64,000 nt of DNA, taken from positions 1-64,000 of the forward strand of contig JAXGYA010000001.1 of the NCBI GenBank assembly GCA_040772505.1, given 5' to 3'. The notes below the pieces were generated by a model. The model ran no database searches. It was not told the DNA's origin and saw only the letters and a program-made list of their open reading frames with translations. The position numbers and the translations under genes are program-made. This document shows, piece by piece, positions 1 to 8,118 of this stretch (positions are counted from its first letter, which is position 1; every line of letters starts with the position of its first letter). The DNA is from Mariniphaga sp040772505 (GTDB lineage: Bacteria > Bacteroidota > Bacteroidia > Bacteroidales > Prolixibacteraceae).

Positions 1-917
1 ACGGTAAAATTACCAAAGGTGTTGTTTATACACTGCTGGCAAAAATGTACCTCAATGCTTTGGTTTGGAATCCTGACGGAGGAGCAAAATGGCAGGAATG
101 TGTTGACGCCTGCAATGTGGTAATGGGCCTGCCGTACGTAATCGAACCGAACTTTAAAGCCAGTTTTGTGGTTCAAAACCAGAATTCAAAGGAAATTATT
201 TTCCCGATTGTTTTCAGCACAGCAGACGAAGGAAACCATTTGCACAAAAGAACGCTGCATTACCTCGATCCTATTCCGCTTAACCTGAACGTAGAAACCT
301 GGAACGGCGTAAGTGCCATGCCCGATTATGTAAAAGCTTACGATGATGAGGACAAGCGCGTTGGTTGGTCGTTCCTCATCGGACCAATGTATGATACCGA
401 CGGTTCTGTTTTGATAACCGCTCATGGACGGAAACTTATCCATACAATTGATATTGAATTAAAATACAATATCGACTCCGACGGTTGGGGGCAGGTTGAA
501 CAGGAAGAAGGTGCCCGTTGTTCTAAATGGGAGTTTGAAAGTGGATTGAGTGGCGACATGGAAAACGACATGGGCATTTTCAGACTGGCAGATGTTTACC
601 TTATGAAAGCCGAGGCGCTTGTCAGGTTAGGTCAGGATAACGAAGAAGCCACCCGGCTGGTGAATGTTCTTCGCAGGCGTGCGTTCGATAATCCCGATAA
701 GCTGAAATCGAACGTTACACTCGACGATATCTACAATGAAAGACGTTTTGAACTGGCATGGGAAATTTCATCACGTCAAGATATGATTCGTTTTGGAACT
801 TTTTTGAATGAAATTCCGGGATGGAAACCCGTAACAAATGTAAACCGGTTGCTGTTTCCAATTCCGCAAACAGCATTAAACGCCAATCCAAATTTGCAAC
901 AGAATCCAGGTTATTAG
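1..917 (+). CDS. SusD/RagB-family outer-membrane nutrient-binding lipoprotein, C-terminal part
   Basis: The reading frame is open from base 3 and continues from outside the window, so the N-terminus and lipobox are missing. The first visible residues (GKITKGVVYTLLAKMYLNA) are the usual SusD helix around residue 200, and the internal ATG at 45 is not the start. The C-terminal half carries RLADVYLMKAEAL, YNERRFELAWE and the terminal FPIPQ...NPNLQQNPGY, all hallmarks of SusD/RagB. Proteins of this family sit on the cell surface and bind glycans or peptides for a SusC-type TonB-dependent channel, whose gene should lie upstream outside the window. The substrate cannot be told. A strong hairpin follows the stop. 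Confidence 0.93.
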   Translation, partial: GKITKGVVYTLLAKMYLNALVWNPDGGAKWQECVDACNVVMGLPYVIEPNFKASFVVQNQNSKEIIFPIVFSTADEGNHLHKRTLHYLDPIPLNLNVETWNGVSAMPDYVKAYDDEDKRVGWSFLIGPMYDTDGSVLITAHGRKLIHTIDIELKYNIDSDGWGQVEQEEGARCSKWEFESGLSGDMENDMGIFRLADVYLMKAEALVRLGQDNEEATRLVNVLRRRAFDNPDKLKSNVTLDDIYNERRFELAWEISSRQDMIRFGTFLNEIPGWKPVTNVNRLLFPIPQTALNANPNLQQNPGY

Positions 918-938
918 CTTATTATTCTTATAAATTTT

Positions 939-975
939 ATAGAAAAGCTGTTCATTTTTTGAGCAGCTTTTCTAT
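939..975 (+). terminator. hairpin terminator after the susD-like gene
   Basis: A perfect 12-bp inverted repeat (939-950 with 964-975, AUAGAAAAGCUG type) lies 22 bases after the stop codon. The loop is T-rich, but there is no long T-run beyond the stem. Bases 976-1205 hold no gene I can support. They are AT-rich and form the leader of the phosphoesterase gene. Confidence 0.7.
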
Positions 976-1205
976 TAAGCATAGATTATCACGGTAAATT
1001 ACGATACGTATTTTAAAAATATGATGCAACATAAAATCCCATTTTCAGGTTGTTAAACCATTCGTATTTTTTTGTTGCAATTTTTTGCATCACCTTAAAA
1101 AATGACGGTTTTATAACTAAAGCGTTTAATATTAGCCAAAAAATAAAACTTTTCACATCAAAACATTTTACTCATCCTGATTGTCTTTTTAAAAACACTT
1201 ACAAA

Positions 1206-2423
1206 ATGAGAAAAAGTTTTATTGCATTATTTTTTGGAATTCTGTTTATTTCATTGCAGGTAAAATCGCAAAATGAGCCGCTGGCTATATTACTCACTTG
1301 GACAGAAGATCCAACCACAACTATCACCATCGACTGGCATACTGCAGAAAATCAGTCACAGCAATTATTCTTCAGGGAAAAAGGAAAAGAAAAATGGGAG
1401 GTTGAATCAGGCAAAACGCATCCTTTCCCGTTTTCCGACAGGTTTGTGCACAGGACTGCACTTGCCGGACTGAATCCGGGCGCCTCATACGAATTAAAGT
1501 TTGGAAAGTATGATAAAGTCTATTTTTTCAACACCATGCCCGCAAATGCGGCTTTGCAACCCATACGGATTGCCATTGGCGGCGATACGATGCACGAAAA
1601 GAAGATGCTGGAAAGAACCAACAAACAGGTCTTAAACTATGAACCACATTTTGTTATTATGGGGGGCGACATGGCTTATGAAAACGGCGATGCCAAAGCA
1701 GTTGAAAAAGTTCACAACTGGTTCGATGCCTGCAAAAAGACACTGATAACAAAAGACAACCGAATCATCCCCATTGTGGTTGGAATTGGGAACCATGAAG
1801 TTGCAGGTGGATACTATTCTCCGGAAAAATTCAGTGGCAACAGTGAAGACCGGGAAAAATACGCTCCCTATTTTTTCAGTTTGTATGCTTTCCCAGGCCA
1901 ACCCGGATATAATGTACTTGATTTTGGCAACTATTTAAGCCTGTTTATCCTGGATACGGGGCACACCAACCCCATTGAAGGAGCACAAACAGATTGGCTC
2001 GCCACCGAATTAAACAAAAGAAGAAACTTCACTCACATTGTTCCTGTTTACCATATTCCTGCCTATCCGTCGGTACGTGATTTTAATGGCTCCCGGTCAG
2101 AGGAGGTCAGGAGAAACTGGGTGCCTCTGTTCGAAAAACACAACGTGAAAATTGCGTTTGAAAACCATGACCATGCCTACAAAAGAACCTTCCCCATTAA
2201 AGAAGACAAAATTGATGAAAAGGGGATTGTATTTGTTGGCGACGGAGCCTGGGGAGTGAGAGTACGCGAAGTTCATGATGTGAATGAAACCTGGTATCTT
2301 AAAAAAGCATTGTCACAACGTCATTTTATTTTACTCACCCTTCAGGGAAACCACCAGCAACTGACTGTGATAAACAAGGAGGGTGAAATTATTGATGCAT
2401 ATCCTGAATTTGAAAAATTCTGA
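1206..2423 (+). CDS. secreted purple acid phosphatase-like metallophosphoesterase
   Basis: The protein has 405 residues from ATG 1206. The frame is open further upstream, but only this start gives a clean signal peptide (MRKSFIALFFGILFISLQ, cleavage near VKSQ). A fibronectin-like N-terminal domain (about 25-110) is followed by a calcineurin-like phosphoesterase domain. The dinuclear-metal ligands appear in the usual order: GGDT near 125, GGDMAYENGD near 155, GNHE near 195, a lone His in VPVYHIPAYP near 282 and ENHDHAYKRT near 321. The order and spacing match purple acid phosphatases, which hydrolyse phosphomonoesters in the periplasm or outside the cell. It stands alone between two terminators. 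Substrate unknown; phosphate scavenging is an inference. Confidence 0.88.
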   Translation: MRKSFIALFFGILFISLQVKSQNEPLAILLTWTEDPTTTITIDWHTAENQSQQLFFREKGKEKWEVESGKTHPFPFSDRFVHRTALAGLNPGASYELKFGKYDKVYFFNTMPANAALQPIRIAIGGDTMHEKKMLERTNKQVLNYEPHFVIMGGDMAYENGDAKAVEKVHNWFDACKKTLITKDNRIIPIVVGIGNHEVAGGYYSPEKFSGNSEDREKYAPYFFSLYAFPGQPGYNVLDFGNYLSLFILDTGHTNPIEGAQTDWLATELNKRRNFTHIVPVYHIPAYPSVRDFNGSRSEEVRRNWVPLFEKHNVKIAFENHDHAYKRTFPIKEDKIDEKGIVFVGDGAWGVRVREVHDVNETWYLKKALSQRHFILLTLQGNHQQLTVINKEGEIIDAYPEFEKF

Positions 2424-2461
2424 TACTTGTATCCTGACCGATTCAAAAAGGAAGGCATAAA

Positions 2462-2484
2462 AAATCCCGCCGTGGGCGGGATTT
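2462..2484. terminator. bidirectional terminator between phosphoesterase gene and cspA
   Basis: A perfect 10-bp stem (2462-2471 with 2475-2484, AAATCCCGCC) encloses a 3-base loop. A-tracts and T-tracts on the two sides allow it to serve both the plus-strand gene ending at 2423 and the minus-strand cspA ending at 2519. Confidence 0.85.
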
Positions 2485-2518
2485 ACTCTTTTAAATGGTA
2501 TAAATATTTTTTACTGAA

Positions 2519-2710
2519 CTAAGCCAGCTTAACATTAACCGCATTTAAACCTTTTCTTCCTTCTTCCAAATCAAAAGTTACTTCATCATCTTCGCGGATA
2601 TTATCTTTTAATCCGTTTGCATGAACAAAATACTCTTTGGTAGAATCGGAATCTTTAATAAAACCAAAACCTTTGGATTCATTAAAAAACTTTACTGTTC
2701 CTTTATACAT
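2519..2710 (-). CDS. cspA: cold-shock protein, CspA family
   Basis: This is a 63-residue single cold-shock domain. RNP1 (KGFGFI, residues 13-18) and an RNP2-like YFVHAN (about 27-32) are present. The N-terminal KGTVKFFNESKGF and the C-terminal GRKGLNAVNVKL are typical of Bacteroidota Csp proteins. These act as RNA chaperones that melt secondary structure in mRNA at low temperature or during growth. The gene is monocistronic, with its own upstream TAnnTTTG element and a shared terminator downstream. The family has many paralogues, so the exact symbol is nominal. Confidence 0.93.
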   Translation of the reverse strand: MYKGTVKFFNESKGFGFIKDSDSTKEYFVHANGLKDNIREDDEVTFDLEEGRKGLNAVNVKLA

Positions 2711-2732
2711 AAAATAAATTTTAATTGTCTGG

Positions 2733-2740
2733 CAAAGTTA
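2733..2740 (-). promoter_or_regulatory. probable cspA promoter, -7 element
   Basis: Read on the minus strand this is TAACTTTG, a full match to the Bacteroidota -7 consensus TAnnTTTG. It lies 22 bases before the cspA start codon. No clear -33 TTTG is visible. Confidence 0.55.
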
Positions 2741-2783
2741 CAAATAATAATTGTGAAAATTCCTGTTTTTCAAATATTTAATG

Positions 2784-2890
2784 TATATTTGAGAGAAACC
2801 GGTGCTTTTTACCAGTAATCTGACAAAAAATCACACTTTTTTACTTGAACGAACTTTAAATTGCATTAATGGCAATGCAATTTTTTTTAT
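2784..2890 (+). ncRNA. putative short leader RNA / attenuator with own promoter and terminator
   Basis: TATATTTG at 2784-2791 matches the Bacteroidota -7 element. About 70 bases later, a 9-bp perfect hairpin (2859-2867 with 2874-2882, loop of 6) is followed by a run of eight T, which is a textbook intrinsic terminator. It sits before the small gene at 2916 instead of after a gene. Either a roughly 90-base RNA is made, or the terminator attenuates the downstream gene. No protein of sensible size is encoded in the leader. The transcript itself is an inference. Confidence 0.45.
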
Positions 2891-2915
2891 TAACATTAAA
2901 TGAAAGGATAACATC

Positions 2916-3074
2916 ATGTTTGCCAAGAAACAAAACAATTTTAAATCGCCCGACTTAAATAAAATGCAGGAAGTAATCATTAACGCCAGAACCCGCATCT
3001 ATGTAGAAAAAGGACTGGATCCTGAAGAAGCGAAAGAACGCTATCTGGAGCGTCTTGAAAACAGAAGGGCTTAA
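2916..3074 (+). CDS. small conserved-looking hypothetical protein (52 aa)
   Basis: ATG at 2916 is preceded by a purine-rich GAAAGGA at 2902-2908. The product is 52 residues, highly charged and predicted helical (MFAKKQNNFKSPDLNKMQEV... ending LDPEEAKERYLERLENRRA). It has no signal peptide or membrane segment. I do not recognise a named family. The codon usage and the clean start and stop look coding. It lies behind the terminator-like hairpin at 2859-2888, so its expression may be attenuated. No function can be assigned. Confidence 0.6.
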   Translation: MFAKKQNNFKSPDLNKMQEVIINARTRIYVEKGLDPEEAKERYLERLENRRA

Positions 3075-3161
3075 TTTACATACTCCTTAACGTAATCAGC
3101 AGTAAGACTGGTGAACCTGTAATTTTTAACAAACTCTATACAATACCTGATGGTCATTTGA

Positions 3162-3183
3162 ATGCGAATTTGCCTATTCGCAT
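3162..3183. terminator. hairpin downstream of clpX
   Basis: A perfect 8-bp inverted repeat (3162-3169 with 3176-3183, ATGCGAAT) with a 6-base loop lies 32 bases beyond the clpX stop. There is no clear T-run on the minus strand, so termination is only probable. Confidence 0.35.
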
Positions 3184-3214
3184 ATTTGCAAATTCAGAAT
3201 TCAGATGAAGTCTT

Positions 3215-4447
3215 TCAACTTGCCTTTAGCCTGCGAATGCTTACTCTATCCAGTCTGCTTTGGGCAAATTCCCGTGTAATACTCAGGTGTTTTACTTTTT
3301 TGGAGGGCATTTCATACATGGCATCATTCATAATGCTCTCGCATATAGAGCGAAGACCGCGCGCACCAAGCTTAAACTCAATTGCTTTCTCAACAATGTA
3401 TTGCAGTGCCTCTTCATCAAACTCAAGCTCAATATCATCAAGCTGGAATAGCTTTTTATATTGCTTAATGACAGAGTTTTTCGGTTCTGTCAAAATTTTT
3501 CGCAACGCATCTTTTTCTAACGGGTTAAGATGAACCAGTACTGGCAACCGCCCTATAATTTCCGGAATTAAGCCAAATGACTTCAGGTCTTGCGGAGCAA
3601 TATACTGAAGCAGGTTTTCCTTTTCAATGTGATCAGTATCTCTTTTGGCGCTGTATCCAATAATGTTCGTATTGAGGCGATTTGCAATTTTACGCTCAAT
3701 ACCATCAAAAGCTCCTCCACAAATGAAGAGTATGTTTTTTGTATCTATCGGTATCAGCTTCTGCTCGGGATGTTTTCGCCCGCCCTGTGGCGGAACATTG
3801 ACAATGGAACCTTCCAGCAGTTTCAGCAGCCCCTGCTGCACACCTTCGCCCGACACATCGCGCGTGATGGAAGGATTATCGCTTTTTCGGGCAATTTTAT
3901 CCAGTTCGTCGATAAAAACAATCCCGCGCTCAGCAGACTCCACGTTGTAGTCGGCAGCCTGAAGCAGGCGGGTCAGAATGCTTTCAATATCTTCGCCCAC
4001 GTATCCTGCCTCCGTCAGCACGGTGGCATCCACAATGGCAAACGGCACATGCAGCATTTTTGCAATGGTGCGTGCCAAGAGGGTTTTGCCAGTTCCGGTT
4101 TCGCCAACCAAAATTATATTGGATTTTTCAATTTCCGTTTCATCATTATCCATGGTTTGCGTCAGCCGTTTGTAGTGATTATAAACCGCTACCGAAAGGA
4201 CTTTTTTTGCTTCATCCTGCCCGATTACGTACTGGTCAACAAATTCTTTAATTTGCTTTGGTTTAAGAAGCTTAACGCTGGCCAGATTGAAAGAGTTCTC
4301 TTTTTTAATTTCCTCACGGACAATGTCATAGGCCTGCTCAACGCAACGATCACAAATATGTCCGTCAATTCCTGCAATTAGCAAGGTTACCTCTTTTTTT
4401 TCGTGGCCACAAAATGAGCATTTATCGATTCTGCCTTTGTTCGTCAT
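3215..4447 (-). CDS. clpX: ATP-dependent Clp protease ATP-binding subunit ClpX
   Basis: The 410-residue protein is the AAA+ unfoldase that feeds substrates to ClpP. The N-terminal C4 zinc finger uses Cys10, Cys13, Cys32 and Cys35. Walker A GETGTGKT spans 115-122, the pore loop GYVG is near 148-151, Walker B lies in IVFIDELDK (about 176-184), and the sensor-2 arginine is in GARGLRSICE near the end. The ClpP-docking loop reads IGY (263-265) where E. coli has IGF. The gene overlaps the clpP stop by four bases (ATGA), so the two are translationally coupled in the order clpP-clpX. Length is normal. Confidence 0.98.
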   Translation of the reverse strand: MTNKGRIDKCSFCGHEKKEVTLLIAGIDGHICDRCVEQAYDIVREEIKKENSFNLASVKLLKPKQIKEFVDQYVIGQDEAKKVLSVAVYNHYKRLTQTMDNDETEIEKSNIILVGETGTGKTLLARTIAKMLHVPFAIVDATVLTEAGYVGEDIESILTRLLQAADYNVESAERGIVFIDELDKIARKSDNPSITRDVSGEGVQQGLLKLLEGSIVNVPPQGGRKHPEQKLIPIDTKNILFICGGAFDGIERKIANRLNTNIIGYSAKRDTDHIEKENLLQYIAPQDLKSFGLIPEIIGRLPVLVHLNPLEKDALRKILTEPKNSVIKQYKKLFQLDDIELEFDEEALQYIVEKAIEFKLGARGLRSICESIMNDAMYEMPSKKVKHLSITREFAQSRLDRVSIRRLKAS

Positions 4448-5130
4448 TGTTTCTTTAGCTTGTCTCTTACTAAAATTTCGTCAATCATTCCATATTTAAC
4501 CGCTTCCTCGGAGGTCATCCAATAGTCGCGGTCAGCATCTTTTTCCACTTGTTTCACCGGTTTGCCGGAATGTAGAGATATAATGCTGTAGAGTTCGGCT
4601 TTAATCTTTATGATTTCGCGGGCTGTAATTTCTATGTCGGAAGCCTGTCCCTGAGCGCCTCCCATGGGCTGGTGAATCATCACCCGCGAATGCCGCAGTG
4701 CCGAGCGCTTTCCTTTGGCGCCCGCAGTGAGTAATACAGCCCCCATTGAAGCAGCCATTCCCGTACAAATAGTAGCCACATCGGCAGAAATATACTGAAT
4801 GGTGTCGTATATTCCAAGCCCGGCATGTACGTGCCCTCCGGGCGTATTCAGATAAATCTGAATATCTCTGCCGGAATCGGCGGATTCCAGGAACAGAAGC
4901 TGTGCCTGAATAATATTGGCAACCGTATCATCAATCGGAACGCCCAAAAAAATGATGCGATCCATCATCAGACGGGAAAAAACGTCCATGGAAGCAACGT
5001 TGAGCTGGCGTTCCTCAATGATAGTGGGAGAAATATAATTGCTGTATGCTGAGCTGTAGCGATGCAGTGTCATACTGCTGAGTCCGGCATGATTCACCGC
5101 ATATTTTTTGAATTCATCGTGTTTTGCCAT
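4444..5130 (-). CDS. clpP: ATP-dependent Clp protease proteolytic subunit ClpP
   Basis: This 228-residue serine protease subunit forms the tetradecameric ClpP chamber. The catalytic Ser128 is in GMAASMGA, His153 in VMIHQPMGGAQG and Asp202 in DRDYWM. The N-terminal 30-35 residues before the conserved ISPTIIEERQL are longer than in E. coli and probably form the propeptide/axial loop region, as in other Bacteroidota. A TAnnTTTG promoter lies in the 100-base gap after tig, and clpX follows with a 4-base overlap. Confidence 0.98.
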   Translation of the reverse strand: MAKHDEFKKYAVNHAGLSSMTLHRYSSAYSNYISPTIIEERQLNVASMDVFSRLMMDRIIFLGVPIDDTVANIIQAQLLFLESADSGRDIQIYLNTPGGHVHAGLGIYDTIQYISADVATICTGMAASMGAVLLTAGAKGKRSALRHSRVMIHQPMGGAQGQASDIEITAREIIKIKAELYSIISLHSGKPVKQVEKDADRDYWMTSEEAVKYGMIDEILVRDKLKKQ

Positions 5131-5188
5131 GTTGTTTCGTCAATTAAAAATGAATAAAAAAAACTGTAATCTTTTGAAAACTAAATTA

Positions 5189-5196
5189 CAAAGTTA
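5189..5196 (-). promoter_or_regulatory. probable clpP-clpX promoter, -7 element
   Basis: Minus-strand TAACTTTG matches the consensus TAnnTTTG. It lies 59-66 bases upstream of the clpP start, inside the short gap after tig. It suggests clpPX can be transcribed independently of tig. Confidence 0.5.
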
Positions 5197-5230
5197 CAAA
5201 AAAGTTAGACAACCCGATATGCCGGATATG

Positions 5231-6583
5231 CTATTTCAGGGATTTTTCAAATTCTTCACTCGAAACCTCTTTGTTTTCAATCGTTACTTTACTTCTGACA
5301 AGGTTAATAACCTTTTTTTCCAGAACCTGCATGTAAAGCCTCTCCATGTCTTCGGGCTTGTTCATCATGCTTTTGACAAAGGAATCCAGCTGCTCTTCCG
5401 TTAAATTATAAATACCATAATAGCTGTATTGTGCAAGTATCACCTGCCTGGCTAACTCAAGCACCTCTTCCTTCTCTACTTCCAGTTCATTATCCGTGAT
5501 GATTGCTTCTTTTATGAGCTGCCAGCGAAGGTCTTTCAAGAATCCGTCAAATTCCTGGTCAATCTGCTCTTCATCAAGCTCTTTATTAGTCTTTTGCAAC
5601 CAACGCTTCAAAAATGCTTCCGGCAATTGTGGATTTATTTTTTCAAGCAGTGCTTCGCGCACATCAGTGGCAAACCGCGCTTCTGAAGAGCTCAGCAGGC
5701 TCTCTGCAATCTCTTCTTTTAATTGATTTCTAAAATCTTCTTCCGTTTTTATTTCGGTTTCCTCACCGTAAACTTTTTGATACAGCTCTTCGTTCAGCTC
5801 AGCGTTCTGCAATTCGCTGATTTCATATATGGTGAACTGAAAATTACTGTTTAATTGATCTGCCTCTTCGTGCGTAATTTTCAGCAAATGTCCCACTTCG
5901 TGGCGATTCTGATATGCAGCCACCGGGTCAAATATCACGGAGTCTGTTTTTTGTTTGCCCAGAAACAGTTTCTTAATCTCTTCGTCTCTAATCATCTCCA
6001 AAGAAACCAGTATCTCTTCTGCCCGGATTCCGTCTTCCTTCGGATTTCCATCTTCATCCAGCTCCACAAAATCACCACGTATCAAGCTTTTTTCGGAAAC
6101 GGTTTCCATTTCAGCAAAGTCTCCCAGTTGTGACGTGATTTCCTCCACCCGTTCATTCACCATTTCGTCAGAAACAGTTATGGTGTAAAAATCAAGTTTA
6201 AAATCTTCGTCTAACTGAACATCCACTTCGGGAGACAGGCCAATGTCAAAAGCAAATTCAAAGTTTTCATCGTTTTCCCAGTCAATGGATTTTTGATGCT
6301 CATCGCTGGAGAGCGGTTCACCAAGAATTCTGAGTTTTTCGTCAGTAAAATAACCATTAAGGTTTTGCACCAACATTTTGTTAACCTCCTCTACCACAGT
6401 TGGTTTCTCAAAGCGCCTTTTAATCAGTCCCATTGGAGCTCTCCCCGTTCTGAACCCCGGAATTTGAGCTTTTTTCCGGTAATCATTTAACGTTTTATCA
6501 ACTTTTTCTTCGTAATCGGATTTTTCAATAAAAATCTTAATTACTGCATTTAAATCGTCAATGTTTTCTCTGGTAACTTTCAT
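5231..6583 (-). CDS. tig: trigger factor (ribosome-associated chaperone)
   Basis: From the ATG at 6583 (protein MKVTRENIDDLN...) the product is 450 residues. An in-frame start at 6616 would add 11 unlikely residues. The ribosome-binding loop GFRTGRAP is close to residue 45 and matches the GFRxGxxP signature. A PPIase-like middle domain covers roughly 150-245, and a helical C-terminal chaperone domain follows. Trigger factor meets nascent chains at the ribosome exit tunnel. The order tig-clpP-clpX on one strand is the classical arrangement of protein quality-control genes. Confidence 0.95.
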   Translation of the reverse strand: MKVTRENIDDLNAVIKIFIEKSDYEEKVDKTLNDYRKKAQIPGFRTGRAPMGLIKRRFEKPTVVEEVNKMLVQNLNGYFTDEKLRILGEPLSSDEHQKSIDWENDENFEFAFDIGLSPEVDVQLDEDFKLDFYTITVSDEMVNERVEEITSQLGDFAEMETVSEKSLIRGDFVELDEDGNPKEDGIRAEEILVSLEMIRDEEIKKLFLGKQKTDSVIFDPVAAYQNRHEVGHLLKITHEEADQLNSNFQFTIYEISELQNAELNEELYQKVYGEETEIKTEEDFRNQLKEEIAESLLSSSEARFATDVREALLEKINPQLPEAFLKRWLQKTNKELDEEQIDQEFDGFLKDLRWQLIKEAIITDNELEVEKEEVLELARQVILAQYSYYGIYNLTEEQLDSFVKSMMNKPEDMERLYMQVLEKKVINLVRSKVTIENKEVSSEEFEKSLK

Positions 6584-6749
6584 GTTATAATAATTGTTAA
6601 CTTTTTCTGGCAACATGAAACTTGCTTTTGCAGAAAGAGTACTGAATCTAAAACTCCCTGCTCAGTTTGCTCCATGCTGATTTGAATATTTTTTCGAAAA
6701 AATATCCGGTTCACGGGTTTTTCTGAAATCGTTCGGTTGGCTATTCTTG

Positions 6750-6831
6750 TGCGGACGAAGGGACTCGAACCCCCACGCCGTAAGGCACCAGATCCTAAGT
6801 CTGGCACGTCTACCAATTCCGCCACGTCCGC
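6750..6831 (-). tRNA. tRNA-Leu (anticodon UAG)
   Basis: Reading the minus strand, the acceptor arms GCGGACG and CGTCCGC pair perfectly, with A as discriminator. The anticodon stem CCAGA/TCTGG encloses CTTAGGA, giving anticodon UAG. There is a long variable arm (TGCCTTACGGCG) as in type II leucine tRNAs, and a T-arm with GGTTCGAGTCC. The length is 82 bases and the 3' CCA is not encoded. It lies between oxyR and tig. Confidence 0.97.
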
Positions 6832-6844
6832 AAAAAACAGGGCG

Positions 6845-6852
6845 CAAATGTA
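6845..6852 (-). promoter_or_regulatory. probable tRNA-Leu promoter, -7 element
   Basis: Minus-strand TACATTTG fits TAnnTTTG exactly and ends 14 bases before the tRNA 5' end. That is the expected place for a stable-RNA promoter in this phylum. Confidence 0.6.
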
Positions 6853-6878
6853 ATTAAAATTTCTGAATAGCTGAAAAT

Positions 6879-7820
6879 TTATTTCCATTCCACGATGGTT
6901 CCCCTCTGTTCATTTTGAAGTTCTTGAGGAATAACATTTTTTATCTCTCGAAACAGCAGATTAATCAGTTTATGCTTTGCAAAGTGTAGAGAATAGGCAA
7001 GGCTGACTTCACGCAGCGGTTTCAGGTTATTGAAACTTCTGACATTTGCCTTTCTGCTTTCGGGCATGTTAAATGTTGCCAGTTCCGGAATCAGAGTTAC
7101 TCCGCCCTCCCTGTCAACAATATTCATCAGCGTTTCCAGCGAACCGGCTTCAAAGTGAAAAGGCAGCCGACTGTCCACGCTGCCAAGAAAAGAACAAAGA
7201 TTCACTACCTGATTTCTGAAACAGTGCCCGTCGCTGAGCAGCCATACATCCGGTGCACTGATGTCTTCAAGCGAAAGCTCTTTTTTTGCAAACAGTTTGT
7301 TTTCCGGATTCACATAAACCATCATCTCTTCATAAAACACCGGCTTTTCAATAATTTTTCCCTCTTTCAACGGTGTCACCAAAATTCCCACATCAATCAG
7401 GTCTCTGTTGAGCAGATTTATAATTTTGTCAGTTGTTTGCTCAATGACTTTTATATAGATATTCGGATATTTTCTTTTGTAATGCCCGATGAAAAGCGGC
7501 AGAAGATAGGGAGCAAGCGTTGGGATGATGCCAATGCGTAGCATTCCGGAAACCAGATTCTTGTGGTCTTTGATAATATTGTTGATACCCTCAGTTTCTT
7601 TAAGAATTATTCTTGCCTGTTCAACCACACGAACGCCAACATCGGTAGGAATTAGCGGCTGTTTACTGCGATCGAAAATGATGATTTGCAAATCTTCCTC
7701 CAGCTTTTTTATCTGCATGGAAAGTGTGGGCTGGGTAACAAAACAAGATTCGGCAGCTTTCCCGAAATGGCGATAGGTGTCCACCGCAACAATATATTCC
7801 AATTGAGTTAGTGTGATCAT
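6879..7820 (-). CDS. oxyR: LysR-type redox regulator OxyR
   Basis: The 313-residue LysR-family protein has an N-terminal winged helix-turn-helix (about 3-60, TQPTLSMQIKKLEEDL) and a periplasmic-binding-protein-like sensor domain. The redox pair is preserved: Cys200 in DGHCFRNQ and Cys209 in VVNLCS. Their spacing is nine, equivalent to E. coli Cys199 and Cys208, which form a disulfide on contact with peroxide. This supports OxyR over a generic LysR protein. In Bacteroidales OxyR turns on catalase, Dps and Ahp genes. None of these targets is adjacent here. Confidence 0.93.
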   Translation of the reverse strand: MITLTQLEYIVAVDTYRHFGKAAESCFVTQPTLSMQIKKLEEDLQIIIFDRSKQPLIPTDVGVRVVEQARIILKETEGINNIIKDHKNLVSGMLRIGIIPTLAPYLLPLFIGHYKRKYPNIYIKVIEQTTDKIINLLNRDLIDVGILVTPLKEGKIIEKPVFYEEMMVYVNPENKLFAKKELSLEDISAPDVWLLSDGHCFRNQVVNLCSFLGSVDSRLPFHFEAGSLETLMNIVDREGGVTLIPELATFNMPESRKANVRSFNNLKPLREVSLAYSLHFAKHKLINLLFREIKNVIPQELQNEQRGTIVEWK

Positions 7821-8093
7821 GGCGCATAAATTTTTGCTTTAAAAATAGGAATTAATTGCCTGATGCGAAAAGAAAGGTTTGTCAAAATGGTTTTTGTAAC
7901 AAAATATTTATTTTATCTACCGGAAAGGGGCGCAGCACAAGCTACCAGGTGAATATTTAATGAATCACCAAATCTTCGAAAGCAGCCCGGTAAAAAAATT
8001 GGTTTTACTTCAATTCAAACGATACAGAAACAGAAGGGATAACAGGAAAAATTAACCTGTCATAAAAATCACGTTGCTTCCAGTAAAAAATTT

Positions 8094-8101
8094 TAATTTT
8101 G
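8094..8101 (+). promoter_or_regulatory. probable promoter of the lipoprotein gene, -7 element
   Basis: TAATTTTG at 8094-8101 follows a TTG at 8074-8076 with a 17-base spacer. It lies 18 bases upstream of the ATG at 8119. The rest of 7821-8073, between oxyR and this gene, holds nothing else I can name. Confidence 0.55.
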
Positions 8102-8118
8102 CAGAAAACAACAAAACG

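Noticed and set aside
3590..4381. 263-codon plus-strand open frame opposite clpX
   Set aside because: It lies entirely antisense to clpX. The translated sequence has no domain-like pattern, and clpX is certain.
6580..6888. Minus-strand frames running across the tRNA-Leu
   Set aside because: They read through a tRNA gene and its promoter, and no protein is expected there.
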